DNA from: Chrysoperla carnea | Lineage: Eukaryota > Arthropoda > Insecta > Neuroptera > Chrysopidae | Direction: 5' to 3' | Assembly (NCBI RefSeq): GCF_905475395.1 | Contig: NC_058339.1 | Coordinates: 16,066,001-16,130,000 of the forward strand | DNA: 64,000 bases | Shown: positions 32,487 to 44,682 of the stretch, piece by piece | How the letters are laid out: every line of letters starts with the position of its first letter | Numbering within the stretch: the stretch's first letter is position 1 | Notes under the pieces: generated by a model | Databases searched by the model: none | What the model was told of the DNA's origin: nothing | Seen by the model: the letters and a program-made list of their open reading frames with translations, nothing else | Program-made: the position numbers and the translations under genes

Positions 32487-34970
32487 ATGTATAATACGAG
32501 TGTAAATAAAAGTTTTTTAAAATATTATCATTTTATTGTAATTTTAACTTTAATATTTATTTTTTTAAATTATGGATTTGCTACTGGAATTGGAAACTGT
32601 CCAAAGTATCAAACGATGAAAGATTTTAATATTACAAGGGTCAGTAAAACCTTATATTTTCCAATATATATTTTTATTGAATTTTCATATGTAAAAAAAA
32701 AAAAACTAGACTAAAAAATTTAATGAAATATACGTATGAAAAAAAACTAGACTAGACTAGACAGTGTCACGGTTTAAGATCAAAGCAGGGGGCATTTGAT
32801 TGATAACTTGCATATTTAATTATGACAGTGAAAATTCATATATAATTTTGTTACTTTTTATTGTTTTATTCTTAGTTCTAAAGTCTTCAAGTCTTATTAG
32901 TACGTGAACAAAATTTATTTAAATGTTTTTTTGTTAAAATATGATTTGCCAAAAACAATGTAATGGCCCGTTGTATCCGATATTTGACTCAGATTAGCCA
33001 AACTCATGTCCAACTAACTTTAGAAATCAAAATAATACGCAAAAACATACTAGCTAGGTGTTCTTGTGTCCGGTACCTGTCCTAATTCAATCTAGACATA
33101 CTTTAATTTAGGGTTCAGTAACATAATTCATGATAAGTTTTGAAGATACTTAAATACAATTTATATAAATTTACTTTGAATTTATTTGTCTAGTAGGCAA
33201 TTCGGATGCAGTTTCTTTTTTATTTTTAACTATGAAACTTAATAGAAAAAGTGTAAGTTGACACCAAAGGTTGTGGTCGAGATTAAGAAGTCATGATTAA
33301 TTTGATCCACGACATGTCGATGCTATCACTTTTCTATTAACTTTAAGTTTTTTAAAGAAAAAGTTCGTGATATAAGAACTTATTACTTAGATAAATTATT
33401 TGCATTAAGATTTAACCTGATGACGCTTGACGCTAGCTTTGAGCGTCAAATTAGGGTTCCAAAAAATATTGAGTTATGTCCAGAGTCAAATTTTAAAAAT
33501 GAAGGACATAAAAGTTTATTAATATCGAAAGTTGATATCTCGAGATATACATACTAAAATTAATTCCCTAACCTCATCTTCAATTAAAGACATGGTAATG
33601 ATAAATAAACAACTAGGAACTTTAGGAGCTATGGCCGTATAAACAATTAATTTGTTTATAACAATTTTCCCCATGCTCTGAGCGATGAGCAAATTGAAAA
33701 TTCGGATTCAGCGGGTCAAAATACGTCGAAATACACTCCTCTTTTGGTAGGACCAGTAAATGCACACGAAACCCACTCAGCGTCTACAATAAGTGCTACT
33801 GCTAAAATAAAGTAAATTTTTCCATTTCTTAATTGACTTAAATTAAATATGCTACGTCAATGCCCAGAAGGCGGTCATACCAGTCAATTTGAATCAACTG
33901 ATTCAAAGAAGAGCCATATGAATCAAAAAATCTCTACGTCACTTTGGAATTCGATCTATAGCTTTATTCGCTATCCGGGCAAATAGCTCTAACTTAGCCA
34001 AATAATGTTATGTACGATGTGCAAATTTTTTAACATAATTTGAATTATTTAGACATTGAGCCATTGGAAATATTTACAAGAGGAGGGCTCATCGTATGAG
34101 CTCATACGATAAAACTAGTTTTGTTGAATAATTATCAAAAAAATTTTTTTTTCTTTATAGTTTGTTGGTAAATGGTATGAAATAGAACGTTCATTTTATT
34201 TAATGGAATTAACATCATCATGTACAACGTTAGACATAAGTATGAATCATAAAGATGACACAAAATTAGATGTTGAAACAAATTTAGTAAATCGTATAAC
34301 TGGTGAGCCATCATCGCCAAGTAAAGGTGTAGCAATACAATCCAAAAAAGATCCAACCATATTAAAGTATCAAATACAATCAACACGATTACCAACAACA
34401 ATTGCACGTCTAATGCCTGGCGCTGGCACATATCAAATATTGCATACTGATTATAATAATTATGCAATATTATGGACGTGTTCTAATTTAAAAATTGCAC
34501 ATTCTGGTCAGTATTTTTATATAAAACAATATATAATCCAAAAAAACGATTCACATTAATAGGGCTTTTTATTTTAAAATCACGATTCACTTTTATTTCG
34601 GACTAAATGATTTATAACCAATGTGATAAAATAGTGAGATGCCACTCCCACCTAAATCAAATGAAATGATTGCGCGCATCACACACAATAAATTGTCTGA
34701 AGAGTTTTTCTTTGTCTTGTACATAAGAACGTCCATAAAAACTGTTCTTACTTCATATATTAGAATGGCTAACGAGATGTTCTACAAATGGAATATGTCT
34801 AATAAAAAAATCACAAACTTTTTTGCCTATTTTTAGATTTGGTGTGGATATTGGGTCGAACAAGAGAAATAAATGCAAATAAAAGAGCTGAAATATATAG
34901 TGTTTTAGCTGGTTTTAATATCGATTCAGATCGTTTGGTATTATCTAAAAATAAAGATTGTCCTACATAA
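32487..34970 (+). CDS. Apolipoprotein D/Lazarillo-type lipocalin
   Basis: This is a secreted carrier of small hydrophobic ligands. Exons are 32487-32639, 34161-34506 and 34837-34970 with phases 0 and 1, giving 210 residues. A signal peptide (FIVILTLIFIFLNYGFATG) is followed by GNCP and then the lipocalin signature GKWYEIERS (residues 54-62). Strand and loop blocks (MPGAGTYQILHTDYNNYAILW, then TCSNL) and the third conserved block WILGRTREIN follow. Four cysteines (GNCP, SSCT, WTCS, KDCP) fit the ApoD disulphide pattern. The nearest families are insect Lazarillo, Karl and NLaz; I cannot say which. AATAAA lies at 34979-34984, right after the stop. Intron 2 holds a MITE. Confidence 0.93.
34558..34800. 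mobile_element. MITE with AATAGGGCTTTT start in lipocalin intron 2
   Basis: AATAGGGCTTTTTATTTT at 34558 matches the start at 52777, and its reverse complement AAAAGCCCTATT occurs at 51787-51798. The right part (TACTTCATATATTAGAATGG, then CTAACGAGATG) matches the arm of the palindrome at 23299-23579. The right border is uncertain. Confidence 0.5.
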
Positions 34971-34984
34971 GTTATTTTAATAAA

Positions 34985-35539
34985 TAATATTTAAAAAGTC
35001 AACACAAAATTATTTAGTAACATGCACAGATTAATAGCCAACAGGATAGTAAGCCAGGAAGATATTAAAAATTATAAACAAAATAATCCTCGATTTTATG
35101 CCAATCAGTAAGTAAAGAAGCCTGGACAGTTTCGTAGAACATTGGTTCTACTTTATTAGTTTACAGGTCGATATTTACAAATCGGATTAGAAATCAGCCT
35201 TTCTTTGACGACTGGAGTAGCCGGGGATCCTCTCCATCCCCAAAGACAGTCACTCTAGTCTAACCTAACATACTTTTAAAACAAAAAATTTTTAGGGGGA
35301 TCTTAAAACACGAAATATTGAAGAAAACCAGAAACTTTTTTTTGCATGATTGCTACATTATGTAAATGATAAAGTAAAAATAATTAAGACTTTTTAACTT
35401 TTTTATTCATCAATTTCTTATTAATCATTAAATTTTGTTGATATAACAAATCTTATAAAAGTACGATTTTATACAAAATTACATAACAAATATATATATA
35501 ATCATATTTATTTTAAAATTAATTAAGCTCAAAATACGC
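34985..35539. other. Convergent gap between lipocalin and NCAPH, with a LINE 3' end
   Basis: Plus-strand sequence ending AGACAGTCACTCTAGTCTAA, then CCTAACA, near 35225-35273 matches the 3' end of the LINE at 9782-10143 read on its own strand (CCACTCTAACCTAACCTG). It is probably a short 3' fragment of the same family. The NCAPH side has TTTATT at 35507-35512, an AATAAA on the minus strand about 30 bases after its stop. Confidence 0.5.
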
Positions 35540-38500
35540 TCACCCCTTATTAATATCAACGTCCGTCAATTCATCATTCCCAGTTAATTTTAATGAATTT
35601 TCATTAGCTAAATGTAATAAACCAAAAAATGATAATGCTATACTAATATTTGCAGCTTGATCACGTGGTAATAATCCCGGCAATTTTTCAATAATTGTTG
35701 AAAATTTGGTTTCAGTTGCGTCCTTTTTATTAGCTTCTGTATTTAACTGAAAAAGAATTCAAAGATTATTTTTTATTTGTATTCAGCATTGAGTATTTAA
35801 CCTTCATTTCAATAATCAACAATTGGTTAAATACTCATTCATGATTAAAGGCATATTACATTGTTTACATTTTCGTCATTCTCCTCATCGGTACTCTTTG
35901 TAATTATATCCCACATAGCTTGCTTAATTGCTTTCATGTTCACTTTTTTTGCCCGTGTTGAATATGGTACAAACAGTTTTGGTATCTAAAAAACAAAAAT
36001 ATTAAAAAAATTGACAACAATAATAGTACAATACACTCAAAGGTAATATTGTTGAAGGGAAATTTGGAAAAACTTAATTACAAGATTAAAACAAATTTTT
36101 AAAACTTACAATTCTTGGCGCAGGAAGTAAATTATCACCAGTAAGCATCATATCTACTTCTTCACCATGTTCTACACCAGTAAACATATTATCGCCATGA
36201 TCAACTTCATGATCACTGTACTCATGTTCAATATCATTGGATTTGTCAAGAAGTTCAGGCTAAAAAAACGAATTTACAATTATAAAATGACATAACTTGA
36301 GATATGGTGGCATATTTTCTGTAGACGCCCAAAGGGAAGCGGTAAGACTAAATTGTATTGGATAAGACTGATATAACACCCTTGGAGGGCGTTGCAAAAT
36401 GATTGATTCTCGAAGTGGACAGTAGACGAAATAAGTTTGAGAACCTCTGAAATAGATTAAAAGAGTCTTTGTATCATTTCAACCCCTTTGCCACTTCCAG
36501 AATTTATGCCTTTCGATTTCCTTCCGCTCCTTGTGTAAATTTTCGAGATGATGGTGACGCTCCTCAAATATTCCTCCAATTAATCTCGGCGGTACAAGCG
36601 AGAAATATCAATTGTCATTATTACAAAATTTGAAAAACTTACGTCTGGCGGATTGCAAAATGCACTGTCATTTAAATTATTATAATCATATTGATTATTT
36701 TCTATTGATAAGGTACTTGCTGGTCGTTCTTGACGTACCAATGACCATGTTTTATTCAAAAATAATTTTAGCGTATCTGCACAAGTGATGTGTAAATCTA
36801 TTGGCAATTCATTCCTAAAATATTATGTTATTTGTTATTGTAAGAACATGAAGTGTCCTTTTTCTCAAAATTAACCCAGAAACTGTTGAAGGTAAGTTAT
36901 AACAGGTATGCTAGTTTTAATTAGGAACAAGTAAAATTTACAAAGTTTAAAAGCCCTCGCCCCCTCAGATTTTCTGAGACATAGCTAAGAGAGTGTACTA
37001 AGTCGAAAAAAGATGTTTGAAAAGATCATTTGTAGTGGGCGTCATGTAACAGATTTAAGACACTCCCTCTCTCCTACCCGCTGACCTTAGATATAGTGCA
37101 TAAGCCTATATTTTCAGAGAAAATATTACTTAAAATGTTAGAATAAATTTAAAACAGGTATGTGTACTAGATGAAACATGGAAGAGGTAAAATTTCAAAC
37201 GACGTGACATAACACCTCAAAAAGAGAGATTAAGTTAAGCAAATCAACTCGGATTGAAAACAAAATTAATCACATAATAATGGGAAAATGTACTATTCAA
37301 TCCAGTTTCTCGATTAATTTCTTTGATCCGGAAAACTTACTTGTTTTTATCCCAAGTATATATTGTTGTCATTTTCAATTTATTTTCACTACATTTTAAA
37401 AATGGTTTTATCATTGTTGATTCTTCTTCATCTTCTTCTTCTTCTTCTTCAGGTACTTCCTCAAATGGCACTTCAAAAATCTTTTGTTTTGATGTCTTTT
37501 TTTTTGTATTAGCTTCTGCAACGGTGGCACTACGTTGCATCGTCATTCTTGGTTGAGCTATATATAATACAATTTTAATTCCTGAGTATCCAGTTTTTAG
37601 ATACAAAAAATATAGTACCATATTTAGTTAGTTCTAACTTTTTGACACTACACTCTCCCACTGTAACTTTTTTTGCGAAAACGCAATCAAACTGCGAGAA
37701 ACATCAACAATAATGTTGCTTGCCAACGCCATACTAATAGTGTGTAGGTTTCAGCACTAGGAGGCAGAAATTGGAACTGAATTTAAATGACTAGACTAGG
37801 CAAGTAGTTAAACTATCGATCCAAATCATTTGCCTAGCTGTTTGATTGAAAAGTTTAATATCATTCAGGCCGCTAATTGGACGGGGCTGTTTAGTAAATG
37901 GGCTAGAATGTTAAAAGAACGGCTAATTAAGCCAGTTGGGTACAACATCTATAAAATAAAGAAATAAAATCTTTACACTTACTCCTATGTACAATAGATT
38001 TAATTTTCCAGTGAGCAGGTCCCGCCCATATACCACTAACAATTGAATTATAAGAATATTCTAAATTTCTTGTATGATTTGGATGTGATGGTCTCATATC
38101 GACAATATTTTCAATTTGTGGCTTACAACCAGCTAGAGCTGTCGGGAAATTTGGTTCAATATTAGCTTCTTGAACAACTTCTTCATCACTGTTATAATTT
38201 CCTGGATTGCCTGCATCTTCCATAGTTACATCCATAATAGATTGCGGTTCAGCGTTTATATCAAACGCTAAATTAATTTGGTCAGCTGTTGATGGAATAA
38301 TAGTTTGATTTTGTTGGGAATTCAATGCCCTAAAAAATAAACATGGCTTATATCAAAAATTTGATACAGGGTAAAATTTATGTACAGGGTCATGTATTTA
38401 TGAAATATATCAAGGTATACTAAGTTTAGTCCCAAGTTTGCAACGCTTAAAAATATTGATGATACGAACAAAACTTTGATACAGGTGTTCATTAAATCAC

Positions 38501-40676
38501 AAACAATTTTTTTCTTAGTCATTTTTCTTTAATTTCTGAGATCGAAGGGGGTTCCGATACTTTTTGAAAGCCTCGTATACTCATTTCACGGGTAATATGT
38601 TTTCATTCTTAATGACATTAAATTTATAAAAAAAATTTGAATAAATGGTACTCACTCTTCTTCATCTAGGGACCAATTTGTAAGAGAAAATTCTGAAAAT
38701 GTTGAACATATTTTTAAAGTATTAATAATTATATTCGGTGATTGCAAGGTTATTGGTAAAATGAGCTTTTTTGTATCTTCGTCAAGTTCCATTGCAGCGG
38801 GATCTGTTCTTTTTACGATTTCACAATCGAAAAACTTTTCATTTATTCTAAAAGCAAATAAAATGGTTAAAAAAAATTAATAGTGTCGGCGCTAAAGGGA
38901 ATTTATTTAAAATTACATGCCGCGAATTCTCTTTACAATCTCTATTTGCCCAAAAATAAATCAGACTACAGGGTTGGCTTATAATTACCCAATTTTCCCA
39001 GTTTTTACTCGGCAAAAAGCATATTTTTACTTTCATATAACCTCTAGGCAAGAATTTAACGTAAAATCGCGTGGCATAACTTTGTAAATTTTCTTCCCTT
39101 CTAAGGTCTACATCATTTTCTTCTAAATTTTTTAAATAGTTTTACCTGATGTCATATTCACTTGTCAGACTATTGAGTGGGACAAAAACTTGAAACATAT
39201 TATCAGTACCAATAATATCTCCACTACGTGTATTTAATTCAGCAAAGATTGGATGAGCTGTGTCTAACAAATCAATATCACCAACGAGTGCTCCGGGATT
39301 TGTTGTAGTTTTACTTTTTCCTTTTTTCTTTCTTTTTATTCGAACACTTTGGGAAGCCTCCATATCGTTTCCTTCCGCTTGGTGTCCAGCACCATCTTCA
39401 TCCACATCATGTTCATTATTTTGATTACCTCGATGTCCTAAACTACCAGCCAATCGAATAACTTCCGTATATACATCATCCACTCGTAAACTGTATACTT
39501 TAGCACTGGCAGTCAATGAAGCTGTAGCTAATTGTAATGGATTTTCTGTGTTTTTATCCACTAATATTCTTAAATAATCAATAATGTGAATTTTCCATAC
39601 ATTCTTGGCATTGATTTTCTGAAAATATAATTATAAATTTATATCCATTGATTTTAGTTGAGGAAATAAGACTTTTGAGGCCATAATTTAAAAGTAACCA
39701 TCCGATTTTTACGGGATCGGATGCAAACTGTTCGTATGAGGGTGTAGAAAAAAGTCAATTTTGTCAGAAAGTGTGGTCTTTAAATTTACACATATAAGTG
39801 CGCTTACGAGTTCGTAATAGAATAATTCTACTCACATGCGAAGCGTTCGCGCTCGGTCCCATAAAAATCAAAGGTGTACTTTTAAATTCCGAGCATTTTG
39901 TCATTTTTCGATTTTAATACCTCGATTATATTTTATATAGAATAACAAATAGAAAAGCCTTTTGATTCGACATATTACATAATAGGGTATTCTTCGATAG
40001 ACTCCTGGAAAATTACAAATTTTTGTTCGCATGAGGACGAACACCCTATGTATTATTTTCCCTGGCCGAGAGGGTTATTTCCGAATATTTCTATTATCTT
40101 AAAACTATTTGACATTAGCATCTAGACAGACAAAGCTATGTATTTTGCAAGTAGATAGCAATGTCATCAACCCTCTCGCCATTAAATAATATAGTCATAA
40201 ACCAGTTTTCGATCTATATTTTCAAAAAACGTAGCGCCAACGGCAGCTCTTAAAGGTAAAATAAATTAAAAAGGGGGTTCTATTAATTTGTTTATGTTTC
40301 AATTATAAAAAAAAAAAGCATACATTTTCGACAGACATCCGAACCCAATTTCCTAAAAACTCTTCTAATGTATTTAATGGAATTGATTCCGTTCTTTTAG
40401 CGCTTTCCGGTTCTTGTTGCAATGTAGATAAATGTTTCCAATTTCTTCGCTCAGCTTCATCGTCGTTTGTCTAAAAGAAATATTAACAAACATCAAATGG
40501 TTAAACGTTTACTGCCGCCCATATGTATTAAATCTTACTTGGAACACGACTGGAGTTGATGTTACAAGACCAATGGATGACATTCTCATAGGATTTATAC
40601 GTCCTATTGGACTTTCTAAAGAACTTCCTGGCATAGTTTTACGTTTTCTACTTGGTACATTTGGTGTTGTATCCAT
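35540..40676 (-). CDS. NCAPH: Condensin complex subunit 2 (Barren/NCAPH kleisin)
   Basis: This kleisin bridges the SMC2/SMC4 heads of condensin I and is needed to compact mitotic chromosomes. Ten minus-strand exons join with consistent phases: 40676-40539, 40470-40324, 39618-39146, 38847-38656, 38329-37983, 37557-37341, 36814-36643, 36259-36110, 35985-35869 and 35746-35540. The product is 719 residues (human 741). The N-terminal part has WKIHIIDYLRILVDKN and an early kleisin helix region (TASAKVYSLRVDDVYTEVIR). An acidic middle (EEVPEEEEEEDEEES) follows. The C-terminal winged helix reads KKVNMKAIKQAMWDII and later ISIALSFFGLLHLANENSLK. A dispersed repeat lies in the 38330-38655 intron. The gene is divergent from GTPBP1. 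Confidence 0.96.
38360..38485 (+). repeat. Dispersed repeat, first half (ATCAAGGTATACTAAG type)
   Basis: ATATATCAAGGTATACTAAG and the following AGTCCCAAGTTTGCAACGCT match stretches at 60855-60945 and 63745-63810. At 63721-64000 this part is joined to a second half (CGTCTGTC..AAAACGAAAAGAG). Here only the first half is present, in an NCAPH intron. Confidence 0.75.
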
Positions 40677-41134
40677 GGTGAGATTATTAAAAATTGTAAA
40701 ATGTTAAATGGTTAAAATAATTTAGCGGATTTTTGAAATTTTCTATTGTTTAACTGTTAAGTTTCATATTTTTATTAATTAATAAACTCATTATTATTAG
40801 ACATTCATCATAAATATTATCCATTTTATATTAAAACGTTTTTCAATTCAAGTGTTATCTCGAAAATTTTAACATTCAGCAGGTGTAGCGTCGTTTTTCA
40901 AAAATTGTACACAATTAGTATTTTGGTATTCACACTTAAAATGAAATAAAAACGATTCAACTAAAAATTTTTATAATTCATTTGTTTAATAAACATTTAA
41001 AAAAAATACTATCAAGTACAATTAATGTTAATAAATTAATTAAAAAAATTGTTATACAAACAGGTTATAATATTATTTCAAATTTGAATTGATAACAGCG
41101 CCATGCTATAATTATTCAATTAATCACAGACTTG

Positions 41135-41580
41135 CACTTCTGTATATTAGACTGCCTATATACGTATGGTTGTAAAAGCTCGACTATTAACAAAAACTTA
41201 AAAAAATCTATTGAATCTTTTGAAGTTTGGTGTTGGAGAATAAGTTTTAAAACAAAATGGAATGATTATGTGACAAATGAAAAAGTGTTAAAAAAAGCGA
41301 AAGTTAAAAAGGAACTTTTTAACAATGTTCTTCGTAGGCAATTATCATTCTTAGGTCACATAATCAGAAAGAATGGCTTCGAGATTATATGTTTGACGGG
41401 AAAGTTTGAACGAAAAAAAGCAAAGGGAAGACAACGTTTAAGCTATTTTGATAGTTTAGAACTAAAAAACTTAAATTCTAGTGAAATTGTGCACATGCCT
41501 AGAGACAGAATAAATTGGAGGAACATGCTGATCAACGTCTGTGAAAAACAGACATGATACTCTCATCATCATCATCATAT
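41135..41580 (+). mobile_element. LINE reverse-transcriptase ORF tail (RTE-like group)
   Basis: An open frame of about 140 codons encodes YTYGCKSSTINKNLKKSIESF, then EVWCWRIS, RRQLSFLGHIIRKN, GKFERKKAKGRQR and INWRNML. This is the C-terminal end of non-LTR endonuclease/reverse-transcriptase proteins. It ends in a (TCA)n tail at 41563-41577, typical of LINE 3' ends. It is 5'-truncated and shares its domain with the element at 48123-48523. A target duplication could not be fixed. Confidence 0.75.
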
Positions 41581-42103
41581 ACGTGTGGAATATTAAAATA
41601 TCTCCACGAGGACAACTCCATATGATTAAAATAAAAAAGAAATGCTTTTAGTTATATTTTAGGAATCTATTAAAACGCACCGTTCTCCTCTTATTTGATG
41701 GTCAAGTAATTACCAACAAAGCGTTTTCATTAAAAAGATGTGTTTATACTATGTTTTATTTTTTTTAAATCGTAAAGTTCCCGATCCGCTTTCACACGGT
41801 AGAAACCGCTAAGTATGCATCCAGCTCACCCTAAATCTAGCGTACGAGAAGATATAATGTTTTACATCTAAAAATATGTATGAATTTATTATTTATACAA
41901 TTAACAAAATTTTAATTCGAATGTACTTATTAAATTATCTATACGATGGTCAACGTGTTTTGAACGCAAAACAAAATGTGTTTTGGATGCTTTGCACCCC
42001 CCCACTATAGATTTAAAACAGCATTAGCAGTCTATATTTAATAAGTCTGTACATGATTGATGCCTACCAATCGTCTTTGATAAATACTATTACAATATCT
42101 TTG

Positions 42104-42242
42104 CGTTAGCCCATGTAAACCAGCGTGATTATTGTGCAATATTGAAGTATATAAATAGGACTTTATGTTGAATTACGTTAGCTCATGTAAACCAATGAGA
42201 TTATTGTGCAATATTGAAGTATATAAATAGGACTTTATGTTG
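42104..42242 (+). repeat. Direct tandem repeat, 72-bp period, upstream of GTPBP1
   Basis: CGTTAGCCCATGTAAACCA starts at 42104 and CGTTAGCTCATGTAAACCA at 42176. The block GATTATTGTGCAATATTGAA, then GTATATAAATAGGACTTTATG, is shared. Each copy carries the TATA-like TATAAATA about 300-400 bases from the GTPBP1 ATG. Confidence 0.85.
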
Positions 42243-42535
42243 GTATTAGTTGTATTATGTTGGTATACAAAGCGTTGACGTTTAACAAGTCACTAAAATT
42301 ATTGAACACGTTACGTTACAGGTTACAAGAAGGAAATAAGTTTACATAAATACGTGCTGATTATTTATCAAAACATAACTTGTTATGTTATTGTTATTAA
42401 AAACATACAGGTGTTCTATACAATTTTATTGATAGTGATGTTATCTAACCATACTTATTGGACATTCAACATATAATTATTGTGTAAAATTACATAAGAT
42501 TAGCAAAGAAGAATTTTTTTACTCAAATCAAAAAA

Positions 42536-44682
42536 ATGAATGCTAGTGGTGAAAGGGAGGCTGCTACAACCTCCACAAAAAATTCAAATATTCGTGATAA
42601 ATATGTGTTAGTGAGTCCAACATCTGAACAATACGATCTATTAGTTGAACATATTAAGAATCTGTTAGCCGATGGTCGAGGTGAAACAATAATTGAAGTA
42701 GGTGTCGGGGAAAATGGAAACGAAGATGGTTTAACATCGGATGAATATGCAGCAGCGCGTGCAACATTACAATCAATTGCAACACAATTAGATGCAGATT
42801 GTGTACAATTACGTGAACGTAAAGTTGATAAAACTGGTGACAAGTGCACTGGTCAACATTTAATTCGTTCACGATGGACAACGGATAATACAGATTTCTT
42901 AGAAATACGTGTAGCTGTTGTTGGTAATGTAGATGCTGGAAAATCAACCTTACTAGGTGTTTTAACACATGGGGAATTAGATAATGGACGTGGCCATGCT
43001 CGTCAACGACTGTTTCGACACAAACATGAAATGGAATCCGGACGTACCAGTTCCGTAGGGAATGATATTCTAGGATTTGATAGTACCGGAAATGTTGTTA
43101 ATAAACCTGAACATGGCACTTTAGATTGGGTCAAAATATGTGAGAAAAGTTCCAAAGTAATTACCTTTATAGATTTAGCTGGGCATGAACGATATTTAAA
43201 AACGACAGTCTTTGGGATGACTGGTCATGCCCCTGATTTTGGTATGTTGATGGTTGGAGCTAATGCAGGAATTGTTGGTATGACAAAGGAACATCTAGGC
43301 TTAGCATTAGCGTTATCCGTTCCAGTATTTGTTGTAATTACAAAAATTGATATGTGTCCACCAAATGTATTGCAAGAGAATTTAAAATTATTAGTAAAAA
43401 TATTAAAATCACCTGGATGTCGTAAAGTTCCTGTAATGGTTAAAACACCCGATGATGTTGTATTATCTGCAACAAATTTTGTATCCGAACGTCTGTGTCC
43501 AATATTTCAAGTATCTAATGTAACTGGTGAAAATTTGGATATGCTAAAGATGTTTTTAAACTTGCTAACAACACGTATGCCACATACATTGGATGAAGAG
43601 CCAAGTGAATTTCAAATAGATGATACTTATTCGGTACCTGGAGTTGGTACCGTTGTTAGTGGTACAGTATTGCGTGGTGTTATCAAGTTAAATGATTCTC
43701 TATTATTGGGACCAGATCCATTAGGACATTTTCAACCAATTGCAGTGCGATCTATACATCGTAAACGAATGTCCGTGAGACAAGTACGTGCTGGACAAAC
43801 TGCTAGTTTTGCTTTAAAGAAGGTAATTTAATATTTAACGAATTAGCGCTTCTAAAATGCTTTATAATTTGCTTATATTTTATTTGATAATAGATTAAGC
43901 GATCACAAATCCGAAAAGGTATGGTAATGGTGAATCCAATTATAAATCCACAAGCTTGTTGGGAGTTTGAAGGTGAAGTACTTGTGTTACATCATCCTAC
44001 TACAATCAGTTCGCGTTATCAAGCAATGGTACATTGTGGAAGTATCCGACAAACTGCAAGCATTTTATCAATGTCTCAGGATTGTCTAAGAACAGGTAAT
44101 TATCACTTTCATTTTAACAGTTCTCTGCCTATTTTACAGTAAATTGGATTTATAGTAAAAGGAATCGTAATCATTTATAAGTTGTCCTTTTGATAAATTC
44201 AATCTGGACATATTGTATGTGAATTCCATACCATATGAATCACGGATCTAGTAATTATAGTAAGGATGTAGTATAAAGTCCTACTTCCCCCTGAGTGAGA
44301 CTCACCCCACTCGGTTATACTCCGTTCCTTTTAAAATATTCCTATATCCATGATATGAATACACTGTTGCCTATTTAAAATCATAATGTTATTTGCAGGT
44401 GATAAAGCATTAGTTCATTTTCGTTTTATAAAACATCCAGAATACATACGTGCTGGACAACGTATGGTATTCCGTGAAGGTAGAACAAAAGCTGTTGGTA
44501 ATGTTATCAAATTAATACCACACATAAGTAATACGGGTACAACAGTTACCACTGGTGGTGGAAATCATCCTAATCATAATCGATCATCATCTTCAAAGAT
44601 GAACAAAATGCAATCTTATAAGCAACAGCAACGAGTTACTTCGAATACAGCAAATGCCGTTACAACCACGCCTACTAAATAA
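42536..44682 (+). CDS. GTPBP1: GTP-binding protein 1 (EF-Tu-like translational GTPase)
   Basis: This is an EF1A/EF-Tu-like GTPase that binds aminoacyl-tRNA and is linked to rescue of stalled ribosomes and exosome-mediated mRNA decay. Exons are 42536-43822, 43894-44095 and 44399-44682 (phases 0 and 1), giving 590 residues. The G1 loop GNVDAGKST lies at residues 130-138. G3 DLAGHE and G4 TKID follow in order. The later domain carries [20 protein letters not shown] and [15 protein letters not shown], both close to animal GTPBP1. The last conserved block is [13 protein letters not shown]. It ends in a low-complexity Asn/Ser/Thr/Gln tail. Drosophila Dgp-1 is the likely counterpart; GTPBP2 is a less likely reading. 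Confidence 0.94.

Larger units (their letters stand above)
40677..42535. other. Divergent region between NCAPH and GTPBP1
   Basis: It holds a LINE tail (41135-41580) and a 72-bp tandem repeat (42104-42242) next to GTPBP1. Both gene promoters must lie here; no core element is clear. Confidence 0.5.
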
